Source: Carnobacterium iners | GTDB taxonomy: Bacteria > Bacillota > Bacilli > Lactobacillales > Carnobacteriaceae | DNA length: 64,000 nt | Direction of reading: 5' to 3' | Assembly: GCF_900177385.1 (NCBI RefSeq) | Contig: NZ_FXBJ01000002.1 | Span: 2,360,001-2,424,000, forward strand | Shown: positions 8,580 through 15,994 of the stretch, one piece after another | Layout of the letters: each line of letters opens with the position of its first letter | Numbering within the stretch: the first letter of the stretch is position 1 | Notes under the pieces: model-generated | Database searches by the model: none | Seen by the model: the letters and a program-made list of their open reading frames with translations, nothing else | What the model was told of the DNA's origin: nothing | Made by a program: the position numbers and the translations under genes

Positions 8580-9372
8580 CTCTTTCATCTTGTATTACTG
8601 AGTGAATTGTTTGTAATTTTAAAATATCTTTATTCATTTCATAAAATCTAGATTCGTGATGATGACGCTTAGTTTGAGTTAAATAATTCATCGAGGCATA
8701 CCATAATATCCGTTCAATTAATTCATCTGTGACAACTGCTCCATAATGTTCAAGCCAATCCTTCCAATTTTCTCGTTGAACATATTGAAAGAGTAGCATA
8801 CTTAAATCCATTGCTGGATCAGCTAACATTGCAGAATCCCAATCAACTAAATATAAACGATTTTTATCAGATAACAACCAATTCTTTTGATAAATATCCC
8901 CATGACAAACCTTAGAGGTAACTAAATTCATAGTATCTGCTTCTGCTGTTAGCTTGTTAAAAATACTAGTCAATAGTGGGTGATTTAACAAATCGTTAGG
9001 TAGTTTATTCTTATAATTCTGAAGCAATATTTGAGGCGTTATTTCTTTACCGCCAACCCGTGACAGCATACTCCTCAACGGTTCTGAAGTATGAATGCGA
9101 CTTAGTAATTGCGCAACTTCAGGAGAAGCCATTTCTTCACTCTTAAGCGTGCGTCCATTTAACCATTCTTGAGCTGTTAGTACATCGCCGTTGCCAATAC
9201 GCTTTGTCCATACTAGCCTTGGTGTGATTCCTTCAACGGAAAGCGCAGCTAAAAAAGGCGAAGAATTGCGCTTCAAAAAAAGCTTTTCTTCTGCTCTAGT
9301 TCCCATATAAGCTTGACCTGTATCCCCGCCAACTGGATGCAATTTCCATCCAGAATCTATTTCAAAATTCAT
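8575..9372 (-). CDS. ytmP: YtmP-like phosphotransferase (aminoglycoside/choline kinase fold)
   Basis: 265 residues with a protein-kinase-like fold of the APH/choline-kinase group. The catalytic loop is VCHGDIYQKNWLL (H-G-D-x4-N) and the metal-binding aspartate is in YLVDWDSAMLADPAMDL. The natural substrate of YtmP is not established. It is immediately upstream of trmB with no strong intervening terminator, so they are probably cotranscribed. Its promoter at 9468-9496 fires straight into a palindrome (see the features upstream). Confidence 0.85.
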   Translation of the reverse strand: MNFEIDSGWKLHPVGGDTGQAYMGTRAEEKLFLKRNSSPFLAALSVEGITPRLVWTKRIGNGDVLTAQEWLNGRTLKSEEMASPEVAQLLSRIHTSEPLRSMLSRVGGKEITPQILLQNYKNKLPNDLLNHPLLTSIFNKLTAEADTMNLVTSKVCHGDIYQKNWLLSDKNRLYLVDWDSAMLADPAMDLSMLLFQYVQRENWKDWLEHYGAVVTDELIERILWYASMNYLTQTKRHHHESRFYEMNKDILKLQTIHSVIQDERD

Positions 9373-9416
9373 ATCCTATCATTCCCTGTTTTATATTAGT
9401 TTACTTATCTACTTAG

Positions 9417-9454
9417 ACAAAAAATGATAGACATCATTTACGATATCTATCATT
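9417..9454 (-). promoter_or_regulatory. Palindrome with U-tract in the ytmP leader
   Basis: A 32-base imperfect palindrome at 9423-9454 (13 of 16 positions complementary, ends AATGATAGA/TCTATCATT) is followed on the minus strand by six T. It begins within about 10 bases of the predicted transcription start of ytmP. It reads either as an intrinsic terminator acting as an attenuator or as a repressor operator at +1. Confidence 0.6.
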
Positions 9455-9467
9455 CTATTCCTAACCT

Positions 9468-9496
9468 ATTTTAGATAGAAATTCTAATTACGTCAA
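9468..9496 (-). promoter_or_regulatory. Sigma-A promoter of ytmP-trmB
   Basis: TTGACG (-35, 9491-9496), a 17-base spacer and TAAAAT (-10, 9468-9473) on the minus strand. Predicted start near 9461, about 90 bases before the ytmP ATG. Confidence 0.75.
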
Positions 9497-9739
9497 GCGC
9501 ATATACGTTCTTTTTATAATATTTTTTTTATTTTAATTCCTACGTATTGAAATCAATCTATTTGAAATGAAAATTGGATGACCTGCTTTAAAGAATTCAT
9601 TTTCACTTTTGTAACATCATTTTTTGTGCAAAATTACTTAGCTTCTTATTACAAAGATAAGCAGTCAATAAAAATTACTATTCTTTTAAATAATTGTTTC
9701 TAAATCAAAAAAACATTTAATTCTTTTTATGTAACACTC

Positions 9740-9771
9740 AAAAAACGTAACTCTTAATTATAAAAGTTACG
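9740..9771 (-). terminator. Terminator of dat
   Basis: A 7-bp stem CGTAACT/AGTTACG (9746-9752 with 9765-9771) followed on the minus strand by T6. It lies 25 bases after the dat stop. Confidence 0.8.
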
Positions 9772-9795
9772 CCTTAAGTAATTGCTTTATTTTAT

Positions 9796-10656
9796 TTAGA
9801 TAATTGAACCACATGTTAATTCAACTTCGTTAACATAAAGTTCTTGTAATAGCTTAACGACAGGACCACGTTTACCATCGCCAACAGGTTTATCGTCAAT
9901 CTCTACAACCGGCATAGCTTCCATTGTTGTACTCGAAGCAAATACTTCATCCGCTTCTTTTAGATCTTTTAATGTAAACGTTTCTTCTTTAACAATTATT
10001 CCACGTTGTCTAGCAACTTTTAATAAAACCGTCTTTGTTATCCCAGATAGTATCAAGTTACCATCGGGATGAGTATAAAGAATCTTGTTTTTTATTATTG
10101 AAACATTTGATGCAGAGCACTCTGTAACAGCTTCATCGCGATACAAAATAGCTTCATCTTTTCCTTTTTTATGCGCCTCATGTTTAGCCATGATATTTCC
10201 TAAAAGACTAATTGATTTAATATCACAATGAAGCCATCTCATATCCGGTAAAGTGATAACCTTTATTCCATCTTTCATCGTTTCTAAATTACGTGGTACA
10301 ACTGTTGTCGATGCCGTGAAGACAGGTGAAGTAAACTCAATTTTTGGGTAAGTATGGTTTCTTGGACTCGAAACACCTCTAGTAATCTGTAAATAGATAT
10401 TACCTGTTTCTATGCTATTTTCTTTGATTAACTCATTTAATAAATAGATTAATTCCTCTCTCGTAAAAGGTAAAATCAAATCTATCTTTTTTGCTCCTGT
10501 AAATAACCGTTCAACATGCTGTTCTGCTGTAAAAAGTATTCCATTGTAGGCACGTATGACCTCATAAAGTCCATCAGCGAACTGATAACCTCTATCTTCC
10601 ATATCAATCTTTACATCTTCTCGTTCAACAAGTTGATTATTCCAAATAACTTTCAT
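9796..10656 (-). CDS. dat: D-amino-acid transaminase
   Basis: 286-residue class IV PLP aminotransferase that interconverts D-alanine and D-glutamate via keto acids, supplying D-amino acids for peptidoglycan. PLP lysine is K147 in WLHCDIKSISLL; the N-terminal DRGYQFADGLYEVIR and the ITRGVSSPRNH loop are typical of D-specific members. ECSASNVSIIKNKILYTHP and ILSGITKTVLLKVAR form the phosphate-binding region. It stands alone with its own terminator. Branched-chain aminotransferases share the fold, but the HTYP segment and length favour Dat. Confidence 0.92.
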   Translation of the reverse strand: MKVIWNNQLVEREDVKIDMEDRGYQFADGLYEVIRAYNGILFTAEQHVERLFTGAKKIDLILPFTREELIYLLNELIKENSIETGNIYLQITRGVSSPRNHTYPKIEFTSPVFTASTTVVPRNLETMKDGIKVITLPDMRWLHCDIKSISLLGNIMAKHEAHKKGKDEAILYRDEAVTECSASNVSIIKNKILYTHPDGNLILSGITKTVLLKVARQRGIIVKEETFTLKDLKEADEVFASSTTMEAMPVVEIDDKPVGDGKRGPVVKLLQELYVNEVELTCGSII

Positions 10657-10766
10657 TATTTTCGCCTCTTTCAGCTCATTTTATTTTAACTATTTTGGAA
10701 ACTCTCATTTCAACTTCTTTATTAGAAACTGAGATCTAGTAATTTATTGCTCTTTTTAATAGACTA

Positions 10767-11996
10767 TTACCTTCGTTGCATTTTTTCCATTTTATTAATT
10801 CTAGACGGCAGATAAAGATAACTAAATAAAAAACTAAACAGTATCAAAGCAGCTCCTAATAGTGCTGTCTCTAATAAGGATACGCTAACTAGCGAAATCA
10901 CAACTATTCCAAGACTTTCAATTAAAAGTAACGTAAATAAAAGTTGTTTTATTGCTTTTAGTTTCTGTAAGGGATCAATTGGATACAAAACAGCCATTGC
11001 CATATTGTCGAAATGAAAATAAAGCGGAATTAACTGGAAGCCAGTTAAATATAAAAACAGTAAAGCTAATAATAACTGCAGCATAAATGGTTCTGCAAAT
11101 AATATGAGTACCATAGCAATCAGCATCAAGCGGATGAATAGCCCGCTATACTCTGTCCCTCTTAAAAAGGCTCGTGTGTATAAATAGCTATATGTTTTTT
11201 GGTATTGTCTTTTACTCTTATTTAAGAAGAAATCTAGATAACGTCGTCTTCTTACAGTACTTTTCATAATAGGAACATCAGTAAATAAATTAATAAACTG
11301 GTAAATACGCTGAACACGAGTCGTTTCATCTTTAACCATTGACTGCCACTGATAAAGAAAATGATCACGATACTTTACAGCATAGTTAAACCATAGAATA
11401 GTTAGGAGTAAGGCATAGGCAATTCCTACTAATGGCGATAAAAAAATTAACAAGAATTTTCCAATAAATGAAACGAATAAAAACAATATTTTTATTTTTA
11501 TTTTTAACTGTCTAAAAGAAATCTTCATACACAAATGTTGTACTTCTAATTCAATATTTTTTATTATTACTAAATAGACAACAAAAAAGAAGATATCTGT
11601 AAATTTAAACGAAGAAGTTGCAACTAATAAAGGCATAATGATACTTGTCCCAAAAACAATTATAACAGCTGGCAAAATCATGCTGTATCTTCTGGCTAAT
11701 TGAAGATAGCCTTTCAACTCTTTTTCTTTTGGTAATAAAAATACAATATCTGCTTCTTTCAAAAAAGTGGCTAATTTACCGATTAAGATTAGAAACATGA
11801 AATAAAAAACAGCTATTATACGTCCATGTATAAAGTTCTCTGATAAGGTTTTAAGAAGTTCTGAATAAGCATAACCTAATGCTCCAAAAAGAAATAAACA
11901 AACAATCACAAAATGATCATTTAGGATATATTTTGAATAGCGTATCATTTTTTTCTGATAGTGAGCAGATCTTTTTTTCCAAATATCTTCCATCAT
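10767..11996 (-). CDS. ecsB: EcsB-type ABC transporter membrane subunit
   Basis: 409-residue polytopic protein with about ten hydrophobic segments, e.g. FVIVCLFLFGALGYAYS near the start, paired strands around residues 115-155 and 165-205, and several in the C-terminal half. It is the membrane partner of EcsA. In Bacillus the Ecs transporter affects exoprotein secretion and the site-2 protease RasP; the transported substrate is unknown. It overlaps the end of ecsA by 4 bases (ATGA type), showing translational coupling. Confidence 0.9.
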   Translation of the reverse strand: MMEDIWKKRSAHYQKKMIRYSKYILNDHFVIVCLFLFGALGYAYSELLKTLSENFIHGRIIAVFYFMFLILIGKLATFLKEADIVFLLPKEKELKGYLQLARRYSMILPAVIIVFGTSIIMPLLVATSSFKFTDIFFFVVYLVIIKNIELEVQHLCMKISFRQLKIKIKILFLFVSFIGKFLLIFLSPLVGIAYALLLTILWFNYAVKYRDHFLYQWQSMVKDETTRVQRIYQFINLFTDVPIMKSTVRRRRYLDFFLNKSKRQYQKTYSYLYTRAFLRGTEYSGLFIRLMLIAMVLILFAEPFMLQLLLALLFLYLTGFQLIPLYFHFDNMAMAVLYPIDPLQKLKAIKQLLFTLLLIESLGIVVISLVSVSLLETALLGAALILFSFLFSYLYLPSRINKMEKMQRR

Positions 11997-12733
11997 CTGC
12001 GCTCATCCTCTTCTTTAGTCAGCTGCAGATAAATTTCATCTAATGTTGCAGAAGGCATACTAAACGTTTTTCTTAAGTCTGCTAGAGTTCCATCCGCTCG
12101 TACTTCTCCTTCGTGGAGTAAAATAAAACGATCACATTCTCTTTCTGCTGTAGCCAGTATATGAGTAGACATCAAAATAGAAGCGCCTTGTTGCTTCATT
12201 TCATTCATCAAATCTAACAATGCACTAATTCCTAATGGATCTAATCCAACAAAAGGCTCGTCAATAATATATAGACTAGGCTCAATGAGGAATGCACAAA
12301 GAATCATGACTTTTTGTTTCATCCCTTTAGAAAAATGTGCTGGAAACCAGTCAAGTTTATTTTCTAATCGAAAAGTTTTAAGCAATTTCTCGGCTCTTTT
12401 AAAAACAACTTCGGAAGATAAATCATAAGCCATCCCAGTAATTTCAATATGCTCACGTAGCGTCAGTTCTTCATATAAAACTGGCATCTCAGGAACGTAT
12501 CCTATTTTTTTACGGTAACTCGTAATTTCTTGTTTCAGTGTTTGACTATCTACAATTATTTCACCCTTCATTGGGTCCATTAATCCTATGATGTGTTTGA
12601 TAATTGTACTTTTACCAGCACCATTTAATCCAATTAATCCAACTAATTCTCCAGCGTTTACTTCAAAAGATACATTTTTTAGCACAGGGACTTGAGTATA
12701 ACCGCCTGTAACATTTGATACTTTTAGACCCAT
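11993..12733 (-). CDS. ecsA: EcsA-type ABC transporter ATPase
   Basis: 246-residue ATP-binding subunit. Walker A GLNGAGKST is at residues 36-44, the Q-loop region YVPEMPVLYEELT follows, the signature is the variant FSKGMKQK, Walker B is LYIIDEPFVGLDPLG, and the switch histidine is in STHILATAE. It pairs with ecsB. It is divergent from hit, the same ecsA/hit pairing as in Bacillus. Promoter: extended -10 at 12768. Confidence 0.94.
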   Translation of the reverse strand: MGLKVSNVTGGYTQVPVLKNVSFEVNAGELVGLIGLNGAGKSTIIKHIIGLMDPMKGEIIVDSQTLKQEITSYRKKIGYVPEMPVLYEELTLREHIEITGMAYDLSSEVVFKRAEKLLKTFRLENKLDWFPAHFSKGMKQKVMILCAFLIEPSLYIIDEPFVGLDPLGISALLDLMNEMKQQGASILMSTHILATAERECDRFILLHEGEVRADGTLADLRKTFSMPSATLDEIYLQLTKEEDERR

Positions 12734-12767
12734 TTTCTTTTTTCCCCTCTTTTCTTAAATTTTTTTA

Positions 12768-12776
12768 ATTGTACCA
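12768..12776 (-). promoter_or_regulatory. Extended -10 promoter of ecsAB
   Basis: TGG-TACAAT on the minus strand, about 35 bases before the ecsA ATG; no good -35, as expected for a TGn-extended element. Confidence 0.5.
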
Positions 12777-12820
12777 TAAGATAGCAATAGTTGCTTTGTT
12801 CTATTTATTTTAGTTAGCGT

Positions 12821-12849
12821 TTCACTTTAGTTAAATTTTGTGCTACATT
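12821..12849 (+). promoter_or_regulatory. Promoter of hit-yhaH
   Basis: TTCACT (12821-12826), a 17-base spacer and TACATT (12844-12849). Predicted start near 12856, giving a leader of about 80 bases that contains competing short hairpins. Confidence 0.5.
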
Positions 12850-12934
12850 TAAGGTGAAAATGAATAGCAAAAGATAACTATTCTTCGCTATTTTTTGTCT
12901 CGTAAAACTAAACTATGAGAAAGAAGGTTCTCTT

Positions 12935-13363
12935 GTGTCAGAGTGTATTTTTTGTAAGATTATTAAAAATGAAATCTCAAGTAGAAAGATCTACGAAGAC
13001 GAACACATTATTGCATTTCTTGATTTAACTCAAGTTACACCAGGTCACACATTAGTTCTTCCAAAAAAACACGTCGCAGATATTTTTGAATACGATGAAG
13101 AGCTAGCTAGTATCGTTTTTTCAAGAATCCCAAAAATTGCGCGTGCTATCAAAGAATCTGACTCAACGATTGAGGGAATGAATATAGTCAATAATAACGG
13201 TACTGTTGCTTATCAATCTGTTTTCCATAGCCATATCCATCTAATCCCTCGCTATACAAAACAAGATAACTTTAGTATCGTATTTGGCGATAATTCAAAC
13301 AGGCATACTGCAAAAGAACTAGACCACATTGTCACATTAATTAAAGAAAAAATGGAGGTATAA
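12935..13363 (+). CDS. hit: HIT-family nucleotide-binding protein
   Basis: 142-residue Hint-type histidine-triad hydrolase, probably cleaving AMP-lysine or other nucleoside phosphoramidates. The catalytic triad motif H98-S-H100-I-H102-L-I is intact, and C5/C8 resemble the zinc ligands of Hint proteins. The GTG start at 12935 follows an AGAAGG site. It is followed two bases later by yhaH, so the pair is one operon that ends in a strong terminator. Confidence 0.95.
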   Translation: MSECIFCKIIKNEISSRKIYEDEHIIAFLDLTQVTPGHTLVLPKKHVADIFEYDEELASIVFSRIPKIARAIKESDSTIEGMNIVNNNGTVAYQSVFHSHIHLIPRYTKQDNFSIVFGDNSNRHTAKELDHIVTLIKEKMEV

Positions 13364-13365
13364 TC

Positions 13366-13722
13366 ATGGCAAAAAACTTTTTGAAAGGTCTTTTTTTCGG
13401 TTCTCTAGCTGGAGGTGTTTACACGTTATTAAAAACTCCAAGATCTGGTGAAGATAATCGCGAAATTTTACTAGATTATCTAGATGATACCACTCTTCTA
13501 GTAGATGATGTAACTAAAAGTATGAATGACTTAAAAGAGGCTATTTCAACTCTTTCAAATGAAGGCAAAACTTTAGCAAACGAGTTTACACAAGAGGTAG
13601 CGGTATCCGTCGAAGAGTTTATAAACCAAACTGAACCACGTATGAGAAGGATTCAAGAACAGGCTGAAAAACTTTCTAAAGATATAAATGAACTAGATAA
13701 ACAAGTCTCTCCAACAGAATAG
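13366..13722 (+). CDS. yhaH: YhaH/YtxH-family protein
   Basis: 118 residues. It begins with a short hydrophobic Gly-rich stretch (residues 6-20, FLKGLFFGSLAGGVYTLL) followed by a basic-acidic LKTPRSGEDNRE motif, the hallmark of YtxH-domain proteins. The rest is predicted amphipathic helix or coiled coil. Function not established. It starts 2 bases after hit, and the ecs-hit-yhaH-prsA order matches Bacillus, hence the name. Confidence 0.85.
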   Translation: MAKNFLKGLFFGSLAGGVYTLLKTPRSGEDNREILLDYLDDTTLLVDDVTKSMNDLKEAISTLSNEGKTLANEFTQEVAVSVEEFINQTEPRMRRIQEQAEKLSKDINELDKQVSPTE

Positions 13723-13729
13723 AAGGTAC

Positions 13730-13794
13730 AAAAAAAGCACCTAAAAATAAGACACAATCGAAGTTGTGCTGCTTATTTTCAGGTGCTTTTTTGT
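13730..13794 (+). terminator. Terminator of hit-yhaH
   Basis: Long composite hairpin: AAAAAAGCACCT with AGGTGCTTTTTT as the outer stem, then AAATAAG/CTTATTT and CACAA/TTGTG inside. It ends in T6. Confidence 0.9.
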
Positions 13795-13953
13795 TTTTAC
13801 CTTCTTAAGATGTGTTTTTTTTATGATTTTTAGTAGACTTTATTTAGGTTTATCTAATTTTATTTTTTTTATTTAAGTGAATGTGGTATATTATTACTTG
13901 TGACTGGAAATGTTAAGTTTGTAAATTAAAAGAAATGGATGTGTCTATTTATA

Positions 13954-14877
13954 ATGAATAAAATTATTTTAACCACTGCGACTATTTTAGCTAGTTTAAC
14001 TATTGCAGGTTGTACAAACAACACCGTAGCTTCTTCTACTGCTGGTAAAATTTCACAAGATGAACTTTATGAAGCAATGAAATCAAATGTAGGGTCTACC
14101 ACTTTACAACAATTACTGATTAAAGATGTTTTAACAGAAAAATATGGTGAGACAATCACTGATAAAAAAGTAAATGCTGAGTATAAGAAACAAGAAGAAT
14201 CCTATGGTGGAGCTGATGCATTTAAAAATGTTCTAGCTTCTTCAGGATTTACAGATGCTTCATACAAAGACACTATTCGTTTAAACCTACTGATTGAAGA
14301 AGCTGTAAAGAAAAATTCCAAGTTTACTGACGAAGAAATAAAAGCTGCTTATGATGCTTACACACCTCCAATGACTGTTGCTCATATTCTTGTTGCAGAT
14401 GAAGCAAAAGCAAAAGAATTAATTACTGAATTAAATGATGGCGCTGATTTTGCTACTCTTGCAAAAGAAAATTCTACAGATACAAGTACTGCTGAAAAAG
14501 GTGGAGAGTTAACTTTTTCAACAGGAGAAGTAGCTCCAGAGTTTGAAGAAGCAGCTAGCAAATTGGAAGAAGGAAAAATCACGCCTACACCTGTCAAATC
14601 TGAATTTGGATACCATATCATTAAATTAACTGAAAAATCAGAAAAAGGGGCATTAAAAGAAGAACGTAAGACTATCGAAGAACAATTATTACAAGAAAAA
14701 CTAGCAGATAGCGCCACTGTTCAGTCCACCCTTTCTGAAATTATACAAGATGCTAATATTAATATTGATGACGAGGATCTTTCGACTGCCATGGATACCT
14801 ACCTAAAAAAACCTGAAACTTCTACTAAAAGTTCAGAAAAAGTAGAGTCTTCAGCTGATTCTGAAAGTGCTAAATAA
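13954..14877 (+). CDS. prsA: PrsA-type foldase lipoprotein (parvulin peptidyl-prolyl isomerase)
   Basis: 307-residue extracytoplasmic foldase assisting secreted and penicillin-binding proteins. It has a lipoprotein signal peptide with lipobox LTIAGC and lipidation cysteine at residue 20 from the chosen start. The N-terminal chaperone helices are followed by a parvulin domain at about 138-228 (TVAHILVADE, DFATLAKENS, GGELTFSTGEVAPEFEEAA, KSEFGYHIIKL). The C-terminus is Ser/Lys/Glu-rich. I chose the second ATG (13954) because it gives a clean signal peptide; the frame is also open from 13939. It neighbours yhaM, as in Bacillus. Confidence 0.93.
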   Translation: MNKIILTTATILASLTIAGCTNNTVASSTAGKISQDELYEAMKSNVGSTTLQQLLIKDVLTEKYGETITDKKVNAEYKKQEESYGGADAFKNVLASSGFTDASYKDTIRLNLLIEEAVKKNSKFTDEEIKAAYDAYTPPMTVAHILVADEAKAKELITELNDGADFATLAKENSTDTSTAEKGGELTFSTGEVAPEFEEAASKLEEGKITPTPVKSEFGYHIIKLTEKSEKGALKEERKTIEEQLLQEKLADSATVQSTLSEIIQDANINIDDEDLSTAMDTYLKKPETSTKSSEKVESSADSESAK

Positions 14878-14910
14878 CTCTCAATTAACAAATATAACTG
14901 ACTTAATAAT

Positions 14911-14956
14911 AAAAAGACGCTATTTTCTTTTCAATAAGAAAATAGCGTCTTTTTTA
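14911..14956. terminator. Bidirectional terminator between prsA and yhaM
   Basis: A 19-bp perfect stem beginning AAAAAGACGCTATTTTCTT with T6 on the plus strand and T5 on the minus strand. It separates the convergent prsA and yhaM. Confidence 0.92.
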
Positions 14957-14990
14957 TTAAGTGAATTTACATAAGCTATAGTATCAAGGT

Positions 14991-15965
14991 CTAATCTTCT
15001 ATATTTTTCTCGTTATCTTGACTCAATGGTTTATAAAAAATACGATTATCTAGTCCAAAAATTCGCTCAGTAAATTCGCCTGGCTCTGTTCTACTTAGAC
15101 TACTATTTAGCATCGTCACTGTCGCATCTAAATTATCTATCATAAATAAAATCTCTGATTCTCTTAATTTAGGCCTTACAGGCGATCCGTAATCTAGTTT
15201 CCCATGATGAGATAAAACCATGTGTTTTAATAAAAGGACATCTTCACTCTTATCATCTATTTTTAAAGACAAACAAGCTTTAGTAATCAACTCATCAACA
15301 ATGACGATATGACCTAATAAATTTCCTTCTAATGTATATTCTGTCGAGATAGGTCCTGAAAGTTCAATAACTTTTCCTAAGTCATGTAGAATAATTCCTG
15401 AGTACAATAAAGGTTTATTAATTTCCTCATATTGATTAGCAATCGTTTTTCCTATTCTCAACATTGAGATCGTATGGAAGGCTAACCCTCCTACAAAAGC
15501 ATGGTGGAATCTTTTTGCTGCTGGATATTGGAAGAAATCTTTTTGGTAATGATTCAATAAATAGCGAACAATTCTATTCATATTAGCATTAGTAATTTCA
15601 AAAAGAGTTTCATTTAGCTCTTCCATCATATCTTCTTTCTTTAAAGGTGCCCGTTCAATAAATAATTCAGGACTAGTTGGTTCTCCTGCTTTTGTTATCC
15701 TTATTTTAAATAGTTTTATTTGAGGATTGCCTTGATATAATTCTCTTTTACCAGAAATATTTACTATTTTCCCTGGAGTTAATGAAGCTATTTCATCTTC
15801 TGATGCATCCCAAAATTTCCCATCCATTTGTCCACTTGTATCTTGAAACGTAAACGCAATAAACTTCTTACCATTTTTTGCTACACGTATATCTGCAGAT
15901 TTAATTAATAAGTATAATTCAAAACTTTCATCTACACTGTAGTCATATAATTTTTTCTCCATCAT
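14991..15965 (-). CDS. yhaM: 3'-5' exoribonuclease YhaM
   Basis: 324 residues. The N-terminal OB-fold nucleic-acid-binding domain (about 15-95: AFTFQDTSGQMDGKFWDAS) is followed by an HD domain with RFHHAFVGGLAFHT, ILHDLGKVIEL and HMVLSHHGKLDYGSP carrying the metal-binding His/Asp residues. The enzyme trims RNA 3' ends and also attacks single-stranded DNA in Bacillus. It starts 30 bases after yhaN ends, so it is probably cotranscribed with yhaON. Confidence 0.95.
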   Translation of the reverse strand: MMEKKLYDYSVDESFELYLLIKSADIRVAKNGKKFIAFTFQDTSGQMDGKFWDASEDEIASLTPGKIVNISGKRELYQGNPQIKLFKIRITKAGEPTSPELFIERAPLKKEDMMEELNETLFEITNANMNRIVRYLLNHYQKDFFQYPAAKRFHHAFVGGLAFHTISMLRIGKTIANQYEEINKPLLYSGIILHDLGKVIELSGPISTEYTLEGNLLGHIVIVDELITKACLSLKIDDKSEDVLLLKHMVLSHHGKLDYGSPVRPKLRESEILFMIDNLDATVTMLNSSLSRTEPGEFTERIFGLDNRIFYKPLSQDNEKNIED

Positions 15966-15994
15966 ACTCCCCCACTCTATATTAACTATGTTTA

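Larger units (their letters stand above)
9373..9795. other. 423-base gap between dat and ytmP
   Basis: Holds, on the minus strand in transcription order, the dat terminator (9740-9771), an AT-rich stretch without a convincing gene (about 9500-9735), a strong promoter (9468-9496) and a 32-base palindrome with U-tract (9417-9454). Short frames of 15-27 codons exist in the middle stretch but none has a good start. Confidence 0.6.
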
